15,306 bases of DNA from DUUI01 sp964627845 (GCA_964627845.1 CAZVKL010000024.1:1-15306); one strand, 5' to 3'. Counted from the first letter of the stretch, positions 1-7,598 are shown. Numbers and translations: made by a program. Notes: generated by a model from the letters alone, not told the origin.

Positions 1-179
1 CTTGTAATGAATGTGCGAAAGCCATTATTCAATCAGGAATAAGTGAGATTGTGTATGAAGATGATAAATACCATGATACAAAAGAAGCGACTGCTTCACG
101 TAAAATGTTGGCAGCCGCTGGTGTTAAATGTACTCAATTGAATGAAAAAGTTCAGATTGACGTTCAAATCACTCAATAA
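1..179 (+). CDS. comEB: dCMP deaminase (ComEB-type), 3' end only
   Basis: This is the C-terminal 58 codons of a zinc-dependent deoxycytidylate deaminase, cut by the window start. The enzyme family deaminates dCMP to dUMP for dTTP synthesis; in naturally competent Firmicutes the homologue is called ComEB. The visible peptide opens with CNECAK, the second half of the family's P-C-x-x-C-A-K zinc-binding signature; the two leading bases (ct) fit a preceding Pro codon. It continues with SGISEIVYEDDKYHD and ends VQITQ at a TAA (177-179). The last 11 bases overlap the 3' end of the convergent RNase HIII gene, and a stem-loop with a T-run just downstream (196-220) is its probable terminator. The N-terminal half and the catalytic His/Glu motif are outside the window, so dCMP rather than another CMP/dCMP-type substrate is inferred from the CNECAK region alone. 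Confidence 0.85.
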   Translation, partial: CNECAKAIIQSGISEIVYEDDKYHDTKEATASRKMLAAAGVKCTQLNEKVQIDVQITQ

Positions 180-1008
180 TTCGAGATGTATTACTAAAAT
201 GTAGCTTGGCTACATTTTTTAATTCTTGTTGACCATACCTTTCGACAAACGTTTTACCAAAATGGTCTACCATCGTGGAAGCTCCCTTAGGGATAGTGAG
301 ATCATATTTAGTGGAGAGTTGTTCTAACGATTTTAAGAAGGTATAGCGGGCAATGATTGAGGCACATGCGACGCTAATGTATTTGTTTTCTGCCTTAGTC
401 TCAAAGTGCAAATGCGTTATTCCATAATCCTCTAATAAGTAGGCATAATATTTTTCTTTTGGACTGAATTGGTCAACGACACAAAGGGATGGTAAATAAC
501 CATTCAATTTTCGTTTTAGATGATCGTATGCTTTTTGATGTAGGCGAGCTTTTATCGCATTTAAGTTTGTCGTTTGATGGACTTCATTATATTTTTGATT
601 GTCTAAGACTAAGACGGAATAGGTCAGTTCGTTCATTAAATGGGGGGCTAGTTTAAGAATGTCTTGATCTGTTATTTGTTTTGAATCTAAGATATTAAAT
701 TGTTTTAACCAAACACTCTGTTTTTCACTAACGTAAGCAGCACAGACAATGACTGGTCCAAAGTAATCTCCGGTTCCTACTTCATCCGAACCTGCTTGTT
801 CTTTTTGTGTCGTTTCAAATTGTTGTGCGTATAATAACGCGTCCTCACCACTAAAGACCACTTTGCCAGAAGTATAGGCTGTTATTGTCCCTTTGTCGAG
901 CTTGGCTTGGAAATGAGTATAGTCTAATGTCCTAGTGGGATAGGCTTTCATTTGATGTTGTAACGTTTTAATTTGTTGAGGGCTTAATGTTATTGTTTTT
1001 GTTTTCAT
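169..1008 (-). CDS. rnhC: Ribonuclease HIII
   Basis: This type 2 RNase H cleaves the RNA strand of RNA/DNA hybrids and helps remove R-loops and primers. At 279 aa it is slightly shorter than the Bacillus protein (about 310 aa). Residues 1-65 match the N-terminal substrate-binding (TBP-like) domain, including the ITAYTSGKVVFSG stretch. The catalytic domain begins at the GSDEVGTGDYFGP signature, with acidic residues D75, E76, D108 (ILDSKQI) and D179 (VVDQF). NLNAIKARLH and ASIIAR are further family motifs, and the HIII form of the signature (DEVGTGDYFGP) separates it from RNase HII. The ATG at 1008 is supported by alignment of the N-terminus with Bacillus RnhC, but no Shine-Dalgarno sequence precedes it. 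It is divergent from cvpA, as in Bacillus where rnhC lies next to zapA-cvpA-polX-mutS2; zapA and polX are missing here. Confidence 0.95.
   Translation of the reverse strand: MKTKTITLSPQQIKTLQHQMKAYPTRTLDYTHFQAKLDKGTITAYTSGKVVFSGEDALLYAQQFETTQKEQAGSDEVGTGDYFGPVIVCAAYVSEKQSVWLKQFNILDSKQITDQDILKLAPHLMNELTYSVLVLDNQKYNEVHQTTNLNAIKARLHQKAYDHLKRKLNGYLPSLCVVDQFSPKEKYYAYLLEDYGITHLHFETKAENKYISVACASIIARYTFLKSLEQLSTKYDLTIPKGASTMVDHFGKTFVERYGQQELKNVAKLHFSNTSRIIE
196..220 (+). terminator. Rho-independent terminator inside the antisense rnhC 3' end
   Basis: A perfect 10-bp stem (AAAATGTAGC, 196-205, with GCTACATTTT, 209-218) closes a TTG loop and ends in a T-run to 220. It starts 17 bases after the dCMP deaminase stop. 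Because the RNase HIII gene overlaps here on the other strand, the hairpin also encodes part of that protein's C-terminus. The A-rich left arm gives a U-run in the minus-strand transcript too, so it could impede minus-strand transcription as well, although rnhC must be read through it. Confidence 0.75.
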
Positions 1009-1014
1009 AATGAC

Positions 1015-1023
1015 AGTTTAGCA
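1015..1023 (-). promoter_or_regulatory. Possible extended -10 of rnhC, implying a leaderless mRNA
   Basis: Read on the minus strand, TG-C-TAAACT (1023 down to 1015) is an extended -10 with 4 of 6 hexamer matches. There is no good -35. Transcription would be expected to begin 6-7 bases on, at or next to the A of the rnhC ATG at 1008. The six bases between (GTCATT) contain no ribosome binding site. Confidence 0.35.
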
Positions 1024-1027
1024 CAGA

Positions 1028-1056
1028 TTGAAAAAAGCTCATAAAAAGGGTATGAT
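1028..1056 (+). promoter_or_regulatory. Sigma-A-type promoter of the cvpA-mutS2-uvrC-murI operon
   Basis: The -35 TTGAAA (1028-1033) and -10 TATGAT (1051-1056) each match 5 of 6 consensus bases and are separated by an ideal 17 bp. The predicted start near 1063 leaves a short leader with the ribosome binding site AAGGTGG before the cvpA ATG at 1083. No other comparable promoter was noticed before the phosphodiesterase end at 7029. Confidence 0.75.
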
Positions 1057-1082
1057 TAATTCATTGAAAAGGTGGAACAGTT

Positions 1083-1748
1083 ATGATCGAACTCAAAGAA
1101 TCTTGGGGCTTATATCTAAATTTAATCATGGCATTAATTGTGGTGTGGTCACTTGTTGTTGGATATCAAAAAGGACTTTTAAAGGGGCTTCTTAATCTAT
1201 TAAGAATGATTATCTCTTTAATTGTTGCTAGTTTATTCTCTGGAGCGATGGCTCGTGTTTTTCCGCTTCTCAATTATCGTTCCATATCAGTGGCAAATGT
1301 GATTACCGATGCACTTGAGCATCAAGGGTCACGTCTCATTTGGTTTGTTATTTTGTTTATTGCCACTTATTTTATAACCATGATTATTGAATGGTTATTT
1401 GGATTTGTTGAAAAAATCCCAATTATCAGTTCAGTTAATAGTATTGCGGGGTTAGTCTTAGGCTTTATCTTAGCGTACTTCAAATTATATCTTTTACTCA
1501 TTATTTTGGTGACGCCTATTTTTAGAAATGCTCAGCCATTGATTGATAATTCGTATATGTCAGTTGTTCAAGATAGCAGTTCGATGATTGATAACTTTGC
1601 TGAGATCATCAATGAATCGATTGTTACCCAAAAAGCATCGAATCAAGAAAATCTAAATCAAGAGGAAGTCAGTCGTTTACAGTCAATTTTAAGCGAGTAT
1701 GGATTAACTGAAGACCAAATTGTTGAATATTTAGAAGGATTAGAATGA
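1083..1748 (+). CDS. CvpA family membrane protein
   Basis: A 221-residue integral membrane protein with four hydrophobic segments, roughly residues 10-28, 33-55, 83-106 and 118-148, followed by a polar, acidic C-terminal tail (about 155-221). The topology, the GYQKGLLKGLLNLLRMI stretch between the first two helices and the gene neighbourhood match the CvpA/YshB family. In E. coli CvpA is linked to colicin V production; the molecular function in Firmicutes is not established. The start is supported by AAGGTGG 7 bases upstream. Its stop overlaps the mutS2 start (ATGA), as for the first gene of a coupled operon. In Bacillus, yshB lies in the same order two genes before mutS2, with polX between them; polX is missing here. 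Confidence 0.85.
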   Translation: MIELKESWGLYLNLIMALIVVWSLVVGYQKGLLKGLLNLLRMIISLIVASLFSGAMARVFPLLNYRSISVANVITDALEHQGSRLIWFVILFIATYFITMIIEWLFGFVEKIPIISSVNSIAGLVLGFILAYFKLYLLLIILVTPIFRNAQPLIDNSYMSVVQDSSSMIDNFAEIINESIVTQKASNQENLNQEEVSRLQSILSEYGLTEDQIVEYLEGLE

Positions 1749-4042
1749 ATAATAAAAGAAAATTAGAAATTGATGAAATCATCAATCAATTTCTAACATA
1801 TAGTAAAACGAGTATGGGACAACAACATCTAAGAAACCTCGATATTATTTCGTCCCAACTCCTTTTAAAGCGCCAATTAAAAAGACAACAAGAAGCACTG
1901 GATGCGACGATTAAGCAGAGTGCGCCTTCTTTTTATGGAATCACGGATTTAAGTGAGGCACTAAATTTAGTTAAAAAGGGTGGGACATTGTCAATTGAAG
2001 AATTAATTGCGACCAGTCGTTTTCTACATGGTCAAAATTCATTGGTTGACTACTATAAGAACCGGTTAGTTGAAATGGAGGAGTTGAGTGATTTATTTGA
2101 GTCTCTCTTTGTCGAAAAGACTCTCAATAAAGAAATTGACCGTTGTTTTTCAATAGATGGAGACGTATATGATCATGCCTCGAGTGAACTTTTTAGAATT
2201 AGAAGACAATTATCGACTATAAACAATCGTATTGATAAAGCCATTAATGATTTTATTGGCAAGAATGCGGATGCTCTCTCTGAGCAATATTCGACGATTC
2301 GAGCCGATCGACGGGTCATTCCTGTGCTAACCGCGAATAAAAATAAATTTAGTGGGTTAATTCATGATCAATCGGCATCAGGTCAAACGACCTATATTGA
2401 ACCGCAATTTTTAATTGATTTAAACAATGAACATCAAAATCTTTTGATTGAAGAAAAACAAGAAATTCAACGAATTTGTGAAAATTTGAGTCGGCGAGTA
2501 GAGCTGATGGCTGAAAACCTGATTGCTTCCATTGAGAGCATTGGATACTTGGATGTGTTATTTTCGATGGCGAGCTGGGCTAAAGATCTTGAGGGGACAG
2601 TGGCGCAGTTATCGAAGACCGATTTAATGTTGAAAAAAGCGAGACACCCACTTTTAGATCAAAACAGTGTGGTCGAGAATGATTATCGCTGTCTTTATCC
2701 ACATCGTATGATTTTAATTACTGGACCAAACACTGGTGGAAAGACCGTGGGTTTAAAAACGATTGGTGTGAGTGTTTATTTAACGTTGTGTGGAGCACCG
2801 ATTTTAGCTCAAGAGGCGGTTGTCCCAATGATTGATGCATTATTTGTGGATATTGGGGATGCTCAATCCTTACAACAATCACTCTCGACATTCTCTGGAC
2901 ATTTATCTAATTTAAAGAAAGTCTTAGATCAAGCAACCAGTAATTCGTTGGTGCTTTTGGATGAGCTGGGTAGTGGGACTGATCCAATTGAGGGAGAATC
3001 TTTGGCGCAAGCAATTTTAGAATACTGTCATAAGTTAGGATGCATGGCCGTTGTGACGACCCACTTTAATCGTTTAAAAGTGTTTGCGAAAAATCATCCT
3101 GAAATTTTAAGTTCTTCGGTTGAATTTGATTTAGATGATTTACAACCGACCTATCGTTATATAGAGGGGTTAGCGGGGCAATCGTATGCGTTGGATATTG
3201 CTAGAAAATTAGAAGTGAAGGAAGATGTGATTGATCGTGCGAATGAAATTAAACAAGAGTCTGTTTCTGCACAGGAATTGTTGATTGAAAATCTTGAGAA
3301 GGAAATTGCTCAAAACAGACAACTCAATGATGAACTTCATCGCCAACAAAGGTTGTTAAACCAAAGAGAAAATGAGCTTAATCAGAAATTAGAGACTTTA
3401 GAGAAGGAAAAGAAATCCATCTTAAAGACCTTTGAGAATAAACAAGAACAACAAATGCGTAAGAATATTGCCAAGGCGAAGGGGATTTTGGCTCAAATGC
3501 GTGAGCAACAACAGATGCATACCAATATTGATGCGCTTAAAGAATTACAGGAAATGAGTGCGCAACCGATTGAAGAAGAACAAATGCCACAAAAAGAACT
3601 TGAGGTAGGTGATTCGGTTCGTTTGTTGTCGACGCAACAAATTGGTACAATACAGAAAATTGAAAAGAAAGAAGTCCTGGTGGATGTCAATGGGATGAGT
3701 GTCCGGGCGAAGATGAATCAACTTCGCTATCATCCACTTAAAAAAAGCCATAAAAAGCCAGTGAGTAAATCCAGTGTGAGTGTGTCGAGTGTTCGACCAA
3801 TTCAGCTAGAATGTCATTTAATTGGAATGAGGGTTGAAGAAGCACTGATTGAGCTCCAACAATATATCGATCAGTGTATTTTGAATAATATTCAGGTGGG
3901 TCGTGTCATTCATGGTCATGGGACTGGAGCTCTTAGAGAGGCGGTCCATCAAGCACTAAAGAAACATAAACAAGTTAAATCCTATCGTTTAGGTGGTGAA
4001 AATGAAGGAGGTCATGGAGCGACTGTCGTTTCGTTTAAGTGA
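1745..4042 (+). CDS. mutS2: MutS2 family ATPase with C-terminal Smr domain
   Basis: MutS2 lacks the mismatch-recognition domain of MutS; Firmicute members are tied to suppression of recombination and to rescue of collided ribosomes. This one has 765 aa, close to the family norm (about 785). The order is: core/clamp helices (1-300), ABC-type ATPase with Walker A GPNTGGKT (327-334), a signature-like STFSGHLSN segment, Walker B LVLLDELGSGTDP (D406), a charged coiled coil (about 500-610), a KOW-like linker, and a C-terminal Smr domain (about 688-765) with the conserved IHGHGTGALRE. The usual LDLRG motif at the start of the Smr domain is replaced by CHLIG, losing the acidic residue. The ATG overlaps the cvpA stop and has GAAGGA upstream; the TGA overlaps the uvrC start. 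Confidence 0.95.
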   Translation: MNNKRKLEIDEIINQFLTYSKTSMGQQHLRNLDIISSQLLLKRQLKRQQEALDATIKQSAPSFYGITDLSEALNLVKKGGTLSIEELIATSRFLHGQNSLVDYYKNRLVEMEELSDLFESLFVEKTLNKEIDRCFSIDGDVYDHASSELFRIRRQLSTINNRIDKAINDFIGKNADALSEQYSTIRADRRVIPVLTANKNKFSGLIHDQSASGQTTYIEPQFLIDLNNEHQNLLIEEKQEIQRICENLSRRVELMAENLIASIESIGYLDVLFSMASWAKDLEGTVAQLSKTDLMLKKARHPLLDQNSVVENDYRCLYPHRMILITGPNTGGKTVGLKTIGVSVYLTLCGAPILAQEAVVPMIDALFVDIGDAQSLQQSLSTFSGHLSNLKKVLDQATSNSLVLLDELGSGTDPIEGESLAQAILEYCHKLGCMAVVTTHFNRLKVFAKNHPEILSSSVEFDLDDLQPTYRYIEGLAGQSYALDIARKLEVKEDVIDRANEIKQESVSAQELLIENLEKEIAQNRQLNDELHRQQRLLNQRENELNQKLETLEKEKKSILKTFENKQEQQMRKNIAKAKGILAQMREQQQMHTNIDALKELQEMSAQPIEEEQMPQKELEVGDSVRLLSTQQIGTIQKIEKKEVLVDVNGMSVRAKMNQLRYHPLKKSHKKPVSKSSVSVSSVRPIQLECHLIGMRVEEALIELQQYIDQCILNNIQVGRVIHGHGTGALREAVHQALKKHKQVKSYRLGGENEGGHGATVVSFK

Positions 4043-5811
4043 TGCGTGAAAAATTATTGATTAAAATACAGACATTACCTCAAGAACCAGGTTGTTATTT
4101 GATGAAAAACCAGGATGACAAAGTGATTTATGTGGGTAAGGCGAAACGACTTAAGAGTCGGGTGAGTTCCTATTTTACGGGGGCTCATGATACCAAAACA
4201 GCAAAACTAATTTCTCAGATTGCTGATTTTGATATTATCGTGACCCATAGTGAGCGCGAGGCACTGATTTTAGAGAATAATTTGATTAAGCAACATCGCC
4301 CTAAATACAATATATTGTTGATGGATGATAAATCCTATCCTTATATACGAATGAATAAAGAATCTTTACCTTATTTAAGAGTTGTTAGAGATAAGAAACA
4401 GAGTAAAGATTCATACTACTATGGACCTTATCCTGATGCGAGTGCTGCTTATCAAGCGGTGAAGCTACTCAATGAAATCTTTCCAACTCGAAAATGTTTT
4501 CCTTTAAAGAAGAGAAAATGTCTTTATTATCATATGGGACAATGCTTAGCTCCTTGTGAATTAGAGATGGATTCTGAAGAAGTGGAATCAATTCGTAAGA
4601 GTATTCGGGATATCTTATCGGGTCAGATTAATGAGGTTAAAACGCTGTTGATGGATAAAATGATGGCTCATGCGAATGCCCTTGAATATGAACAAGCGCA
4701 GGTGGTTAAACAACAGATTAATGCCCTAGAATATATTGTGAGTAAACAGAATGTTCAAACAACGGATAAGACATCGATGGATATCTTTAATTATGTGGTT
4801 GATAAGGGTTATTTATCGGGAGTGGGACTATTTTTTAGGGGTGGTCAAATGCTTCAAAAGAATATGATTCTTCAGCCGATTGAAGTGAATGAGGATGAGG
4901 CGATGATGTCTTTTATTGTTGAGTATTATAAGAAAAACCCGATTCCACCTTTAGTCGTTGTGCCAAAGAATCTGGATGCAGATCTTTTGTCTGAAACGCT
5001 TGGTTCAAAGGTTCGCTCGTTTGTGCGTGGTCAAAAACGACAGTTATTGGATATGGCACAAAAAAACGCTCAGCAACAGATCTTTACAAAGTTTGAAAAG
5101 ATTAAAACACAGGATGATGTTAAGGAGATTGGCCTAAAGCGTTTATCAAAAATTGTTAATCAAGAAGTTCAACGGGTTGAGCTCATTGATGTGTCTCATA
5201 TTTCAGGTAGTTTCCCAGTCGGGGCATGTGTTGTCTTTGTGCGTGGTATCCCGGATAAGAATTCGTATCGACGATATAAATTGCATCAAGACAATAATGA
5301 TGTGAAGTCTCTTCAAGAGATGGTATACCGTCGTTATTTGAGAGTGTTAAAACAGGAAGAAGTCATGAGTGATTGTTTGATTGTGGATGGTGGAGCTCTT
5401 CAAGTTGAGGGGGTTCGAAAAGTGCTTAATGATTTAGACGTTAACATTCCAATTATCGGATTAATTAAGGATGAGTATCATAATACCAAGTCACTCTATT
5501 TAAATAGTGGTTCTGTCGTCGACTTAGTGAAGAGTGATCAACTCTATTTACTATTAGCTTTGATGCAGGATGAGGTGCATCGTTTCGCGATTAATTATCA
5601 TCGCCAATTGCGCTTAAAGGGAATGACTCGTTCGCTTTTAGATGAATTAGAAGGGGTTGGACCTATGCGTAAGAAACAGCTGATGAATCATTTTGGTTCA
5701 CTGAAGAAGATTAAAGAGGCATCCTTAGAAGACTTACAAAAAGTTGTTGGTAATAAAACGGGTCAACGAGTGTTTGACCAATTAAAACAATTAGAGAAAG
5801 GAACTGACTAG
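4039..5811 (+). CDS. uvrC: UvrABC excinuclease subunit C
   Basis: UvrC makes both incisions around a DNA lesion in nucleotide excision repair, recruited by UvrB. At 590 aa it is full length. The N-terminal GIY-YIG nuclease carries GCY (18-20), YVG (31-33) and R41. Cysteines C153, C161, C169 and C173 fit the iron-sulfur cluster of the family. A UVR domain (LEYEQAQVVKQQINALEYI) at about 215-235 contacts UvrB. The RNase H-like second nuclease has D384 (DVSHISG), D450 (LIVDGG) and H514 (EVHRFA). A helix-hairpin-helix (LEGVGPMRKKQLMNHFGS) closes the protein. Either GTG at 4039 or ATG at 4042 can be the start; both overlap the mutS2 TGA, and no good ribosome binding site lies at normal spacing, so translational coupling is likely. 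uvrA and uvrB are not in the window. Confidence 0.97.
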   Translation: MMREKLLIKIQTLPQEPGCYLMKNQDDKVIYVGKAKRLKSRVSSYFTGAHDTKTAKLISQIADFDIIVTHSEREALILENNLIKQHRPKYNILLMDDKSYPYIRMNKESLPYLRVVRDKKQSKDSYYYGPYPDASAAYQAVKLLNEIFPTRKCFPLKKRKCLYYHMGQCLAPCELEMDSEEVESIRKSIRDILSGQINEVKTLLMDKMMAHANALEYEQAQVVKQQINALEYIVSKQNVQTTDKTSMDIFNYVVDKGYLSGVGLFFRGGQMLQKNMILQPIEVNEDEAMMSFIVEYYKKNPIPPLVVVPKNLDADLLSETLGSKVRSFVRGQKRQLLDMAQKNAQQQIFTKFEKIKTQDDVKEIGLKRLSKIVNQEVQRVELIDVSHISGSFPVGACVVFVRGIPDKNSYRRYKLHQDNNDVKSLQEMVYRRYLRVLKQEEVMSDCLIVDGGALQVEGVRKVLNDLDVNIPIIGLIKDEYHNTKSLYLNSGSVVDLVKSDQLYLLLALMQDEVHRFAINYHRQLRLKGMTRSLLDELEGVGPMRKKQLMNHFGSLKKIKEASLEDLQKVVGNKTGQRVFDQLKQLEKGTD

Positions 5812-5812
5812 C

Positions 5813-6559
5813 ATGAGTAAATCTATTGGAATTATCGATTCGGGTTTAGGTGGTTATACCCTATATCACGCCTTAACAACAACGTATCCTAAGAAGAGTT
5901 TTACTTTAATTGTGGATCAGGCTAATGCCCCTTTTGGTGATAAATCAAAGGATGAATTACTTGAGATTGGGAAAAAACTATTAACGAGAATGTCCGATTT
6001 AAATATTGAAGTTGTGTTAATTGGTTGTAATACTTTGAGTGCATCTGTATATAAAGAACTAGAAGAACTGTTTCCGCATCTAACCTTAATTAATATTATT
6101 GATTTGACTGTTAAAGAAGTAAGTCCTGAGGTGAATCGTGTTTTAGTGATTGCGACCAATGCCACGATTAATCAAAGCGCTTATAGTGATGTGCTCACTA
6201 AACATGCTAAAAATGCTTGGATTAATGAATTGGCGACCCCAAAGCTAGTTCCACTGATTGAGGGGTTGGCTGAGGATCAGGATATTGATGAGATTCTTAG
6301 TGAATATTTAAAGGGCAAGACGAATGTTGACACCCTTATTTTGGGTTGTACGCATTATCCTTTAATTAAGGACAATCTTAGAAAGCTGACAAAGGCACAG
6401 ATTATTGATTCGATTGATGCGAGTCTTCGCTATTTCAACGAGGTTGATTTAGAGGATGGACAAAGTCAGATTTATACAACATTGGATGCGAAGCGTTTAG
6501 AGAAACAAATTTTTTCATTATTTAATACAAAACAAGAAGTTAAGGAGATGGTTCTATGA
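5813..6559 (+). CDS. murI: Glutamate racemase
   Basis: This cofactor-independent racemase makes D-glutamate for peptidoglycan. At 248 aa it is slightly short for the family (usually 260-270). IGIIDSGLGG gives D9 and S10; the two catalytic cysteines are C72 (GCNTLSAS) and C179 (GCTHYPL), in the symmetrical motif pair typical of Asp/Glu racemases. PFGDKS stands where most family members have a PYG motif (P-Y-G-x-R/K), so Phe replaces Tyr. The ATG follows AAAGGA after the uvrC stop with a 1-base gap, and the stop overlaps the next start (ATGA). In Bacillus racE is likewise near the rph-ysnA-ysnB cluster. Confidence 0.93.
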   Translation: MSKSIGIIDSGLGGYTLYHALTTTYPKKSFTLIVDQANAPFGDKSKDELLEIGKKLLTRMSDLNIEVVLIGCNTLSASVYKELEELFPHLTLINIIDLTVKEVSPEVNRVLVIATNATINQSAYSDVLTKHAKNAWINELATPKLVPLIEGLAEDQDIDEILSEYLKGKTNVDTLILGCTHYPLIKDNLRKLTKAQIIDSIDASLRYFNEVDLEDGQSQIYTTLDAKRLEKQIFSLFNTKQEVKEMVL

Positions 6560-7029
6560 AGATTGTGGTGACTTCGGACAATCATGGTTTAAAGAAAGAA
6601 CTGGATGCGATTAGACAAAAACATAGTGATTATGATGCTTTTATCCATTGTGGCGATTCTGAAATGACGAATCATGAACTTTCTGGTTGGGCTAGTGTTG
6701 CGGGTAATAATGATTACTATGCTGATTTACCTGAGTCGAGAATTGTTAATGTGAATGGTTTTAAGATCTTTGTGACGCACTCTCATTTAGTCTCCTATTT
6801 TAATCGGATTGATCGTCTGGTTAAGTTGGCTAAGCGTAATGAGTGTCAAATGGTCTGTTTTGGGCATAGCCACATCTTTATGGATGAAGTGAAGGATGAT
6901 GTTTTCTTAGTGAATCCTGGATCAATGCGTTATAATCGAGATGCGACTGAGCCTTGTTATGCGATTATTACGATTGATGATCATGATTATTCAAATGTAA
7001 GTGTAAAGCGGATTAACTTAAATCGCTAA
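6556..7029 (+). CDS. YfcE/MJ0936-type metallophosphoesterase (YsnB-like)
   Basis: A compact calcineurin-like phosphodiesterase of 157 aa with the whole set of metal-ligand motifs: D8 and H10 in TSDNHG, D34 in HCGDSE, N51/N52 in AGNND, H75 and H77 in THSH, and H104 and H106 in GHSH. Family members hydrolyse phosphodiester model substrates in vitro; the physiological substrate is unknown. The start is preceded by AAGGAG and overlaps the murI stop. The ITPase/RdgB and RNase PH genes that usually precede this gene in Bacillus are absent here. It is the last protein gene of the operon. No hairpin separates it from the tRNA 46 bases later. Confidence 0.88.
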   Translation: MKIVVTSDNHGLKKELDAIRQKHSDYDAFIHCGDSEMTNHELSGWASVAGNNDYYADLPESRIVNVNGFKIFVTHSHLVSYFNRIDRLVKLAKRNECQMVCFGHSHIFMDEVKDDVFLVNPGSMRYNRDATEPCYAIITIDDHDYSNVSVKRINLNR

Positions 7030-7034
7030 ACTGC

Positions 7035-7063
7035 TTGTCAAAACATGGATATTTTGATAATAT
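7035..7063 (+). promoter_or_regulatory. Probable promoter of the tRNA-Arg gene
   Basis: TTGTCA (7035-7040) as -35, a 17-bp spacer and TAATAT (7058-7063) as -10 place the start near 7070, six bases before the mature tRNA. An alternative -10, GATAAT at 7056-7061, would leave only 15 bp. Read-through from the upstream operon is also possible since there is no terminator between. Confidence 0.5.
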
Positions 7064-7075
7064 GATAGGGCACTT

Positions 7076-7152
7076 GTCCCCTTAGCTCAGCTGGATAGAG
7101 CATGAGCCTTCTAAGCCCAGGGTCGGGAGTTCGAATCTCTCAGGGGACGCCA
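7076..7152 (+). tRNA. tRNA-Arg (anticodon TCT, reads AGA), CCA encoded
   Basis: The cloverleaf can be folded by eye. The acceptor stem GTCCCCT (7076-7082) pairs fully with AGGGGAC (7142-7148), followed by discriminator G and an encoded CCA (7150-7152). The D stem GCTC/GAGC closes loop AGCTGGATA. The anticodon loop CTTCTAA (7108-7114) carries TCT at 7110-7112. The T arm GGGAG-TTCGAAT-CTCTC has one G-T wobble. The anticodon stem TGAGC/GCCCA contains an A-C mismatch (7105 with 7117), where GCTCA would pair perfectly. Arg-AGA is a major arginine codon in low-GC Firmicutes. Confidence 0.95.
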
Positions 7153-7186
7153 ATTGAATATTTAAGAACGTTATTGTTCGGTATCT

Positions 7187-7219
7187 AAAAAGAGTTGTAC
7201 TTTGTGTGCAACTCTTTTT
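7187..7219 (+). terminator. Rho-independent terminator after tRNA-Arg
   Basis: AAAAAGAGTTG (7187-7197) pairs with CAACTCTTTTT (7209-7219); three more pairs (T-G, A-T, C-G) extend the stem to 14 bp with a 5-base loop TTTGT. The right arm ends in a T-run. It closes the tRNA unit and possibly the whole upstream operon, and it separates them from the decayed region beyond. Confidence 0.85.
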
Positions 7220-7241
7220 GTTAAGATTTTCAAAAGATAAA

Positions 7242-7545
7242 ATGAAGTCTAAATCCGATCACAGTAAATAATACACGAATTCCTCCGATTATCTAGATAA
7301 AACATTCCTCGCTTCTGTCATAAATATTCTTCAAACTGATGTTGTTATTGTATTTCGGCTTGATAGTAAAGTCTTTCTATTGGTTCAATTATTAATACCA
7401 TCACAACATATTATTCTGACCACTCCCTAATTGTTACAGATATTTCCGTATTACAGGATTTGAGGAAGGATTCATATCAAAGATTAGATTCCCAACCAAA
7501 GTGCCGACAACTCTAGATGATATTTACTTAGATTGGTTAGAATAA
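7242..7545 (+). pseudogene. Decayed protein-coding remnant, family not recognised
   Basis: No single frame is open across this stretch, but protein-like text runs through it in successive frames. One frame gives ATG at 7242, a premature TAA at 7269-7271, then an open stretch containing YLDKTFLASVINILQTD and VIVFRLDSKVFL. Around 7376-7441 a second frame gives IINTITTYYSDHSLIVTD. From about 7444 to the TAA at 7543-7545 a third frame gives FRITGFEEGFISK and KVPTTLDDIYLDWLE. Joined, they would make a soluble protein of about 100 residues with one nonsense codon and two single-base frameshifts. The next reading frame begins immediately after this stop (TAA-ATG), as expected for two genes of one former operon. 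I do not recognise the family. It could instead be chance open stretches. Confidence 0.45.
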
Positions 7546-7598
7546 ATGAAAAGAGAATTATATAATTATTAAATAATAGTTTTCTTAAAGTATCGATT

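Noticed and set aside
3493..3751. Two minus-strand frames inside mutS2
   Set aside because: They are antisense to the coiled-coil region of an intact gene, and no ribosome binding site or protein-like pattern was seen.
5917..6165. 82-codon minus-strand frame inside murI
   Set aside because: Antisense to intact glutamate racemase coding sequence with no sign of its own expression.
7076..7152. tRNA as an active attachment site of an integrated element
   Set aside because: I looked for a second copy of the tRNA 3' end downstream (the GGGGAC/TTCGAATC segment) and for integrase-like coding sequence and saw neither within the window.
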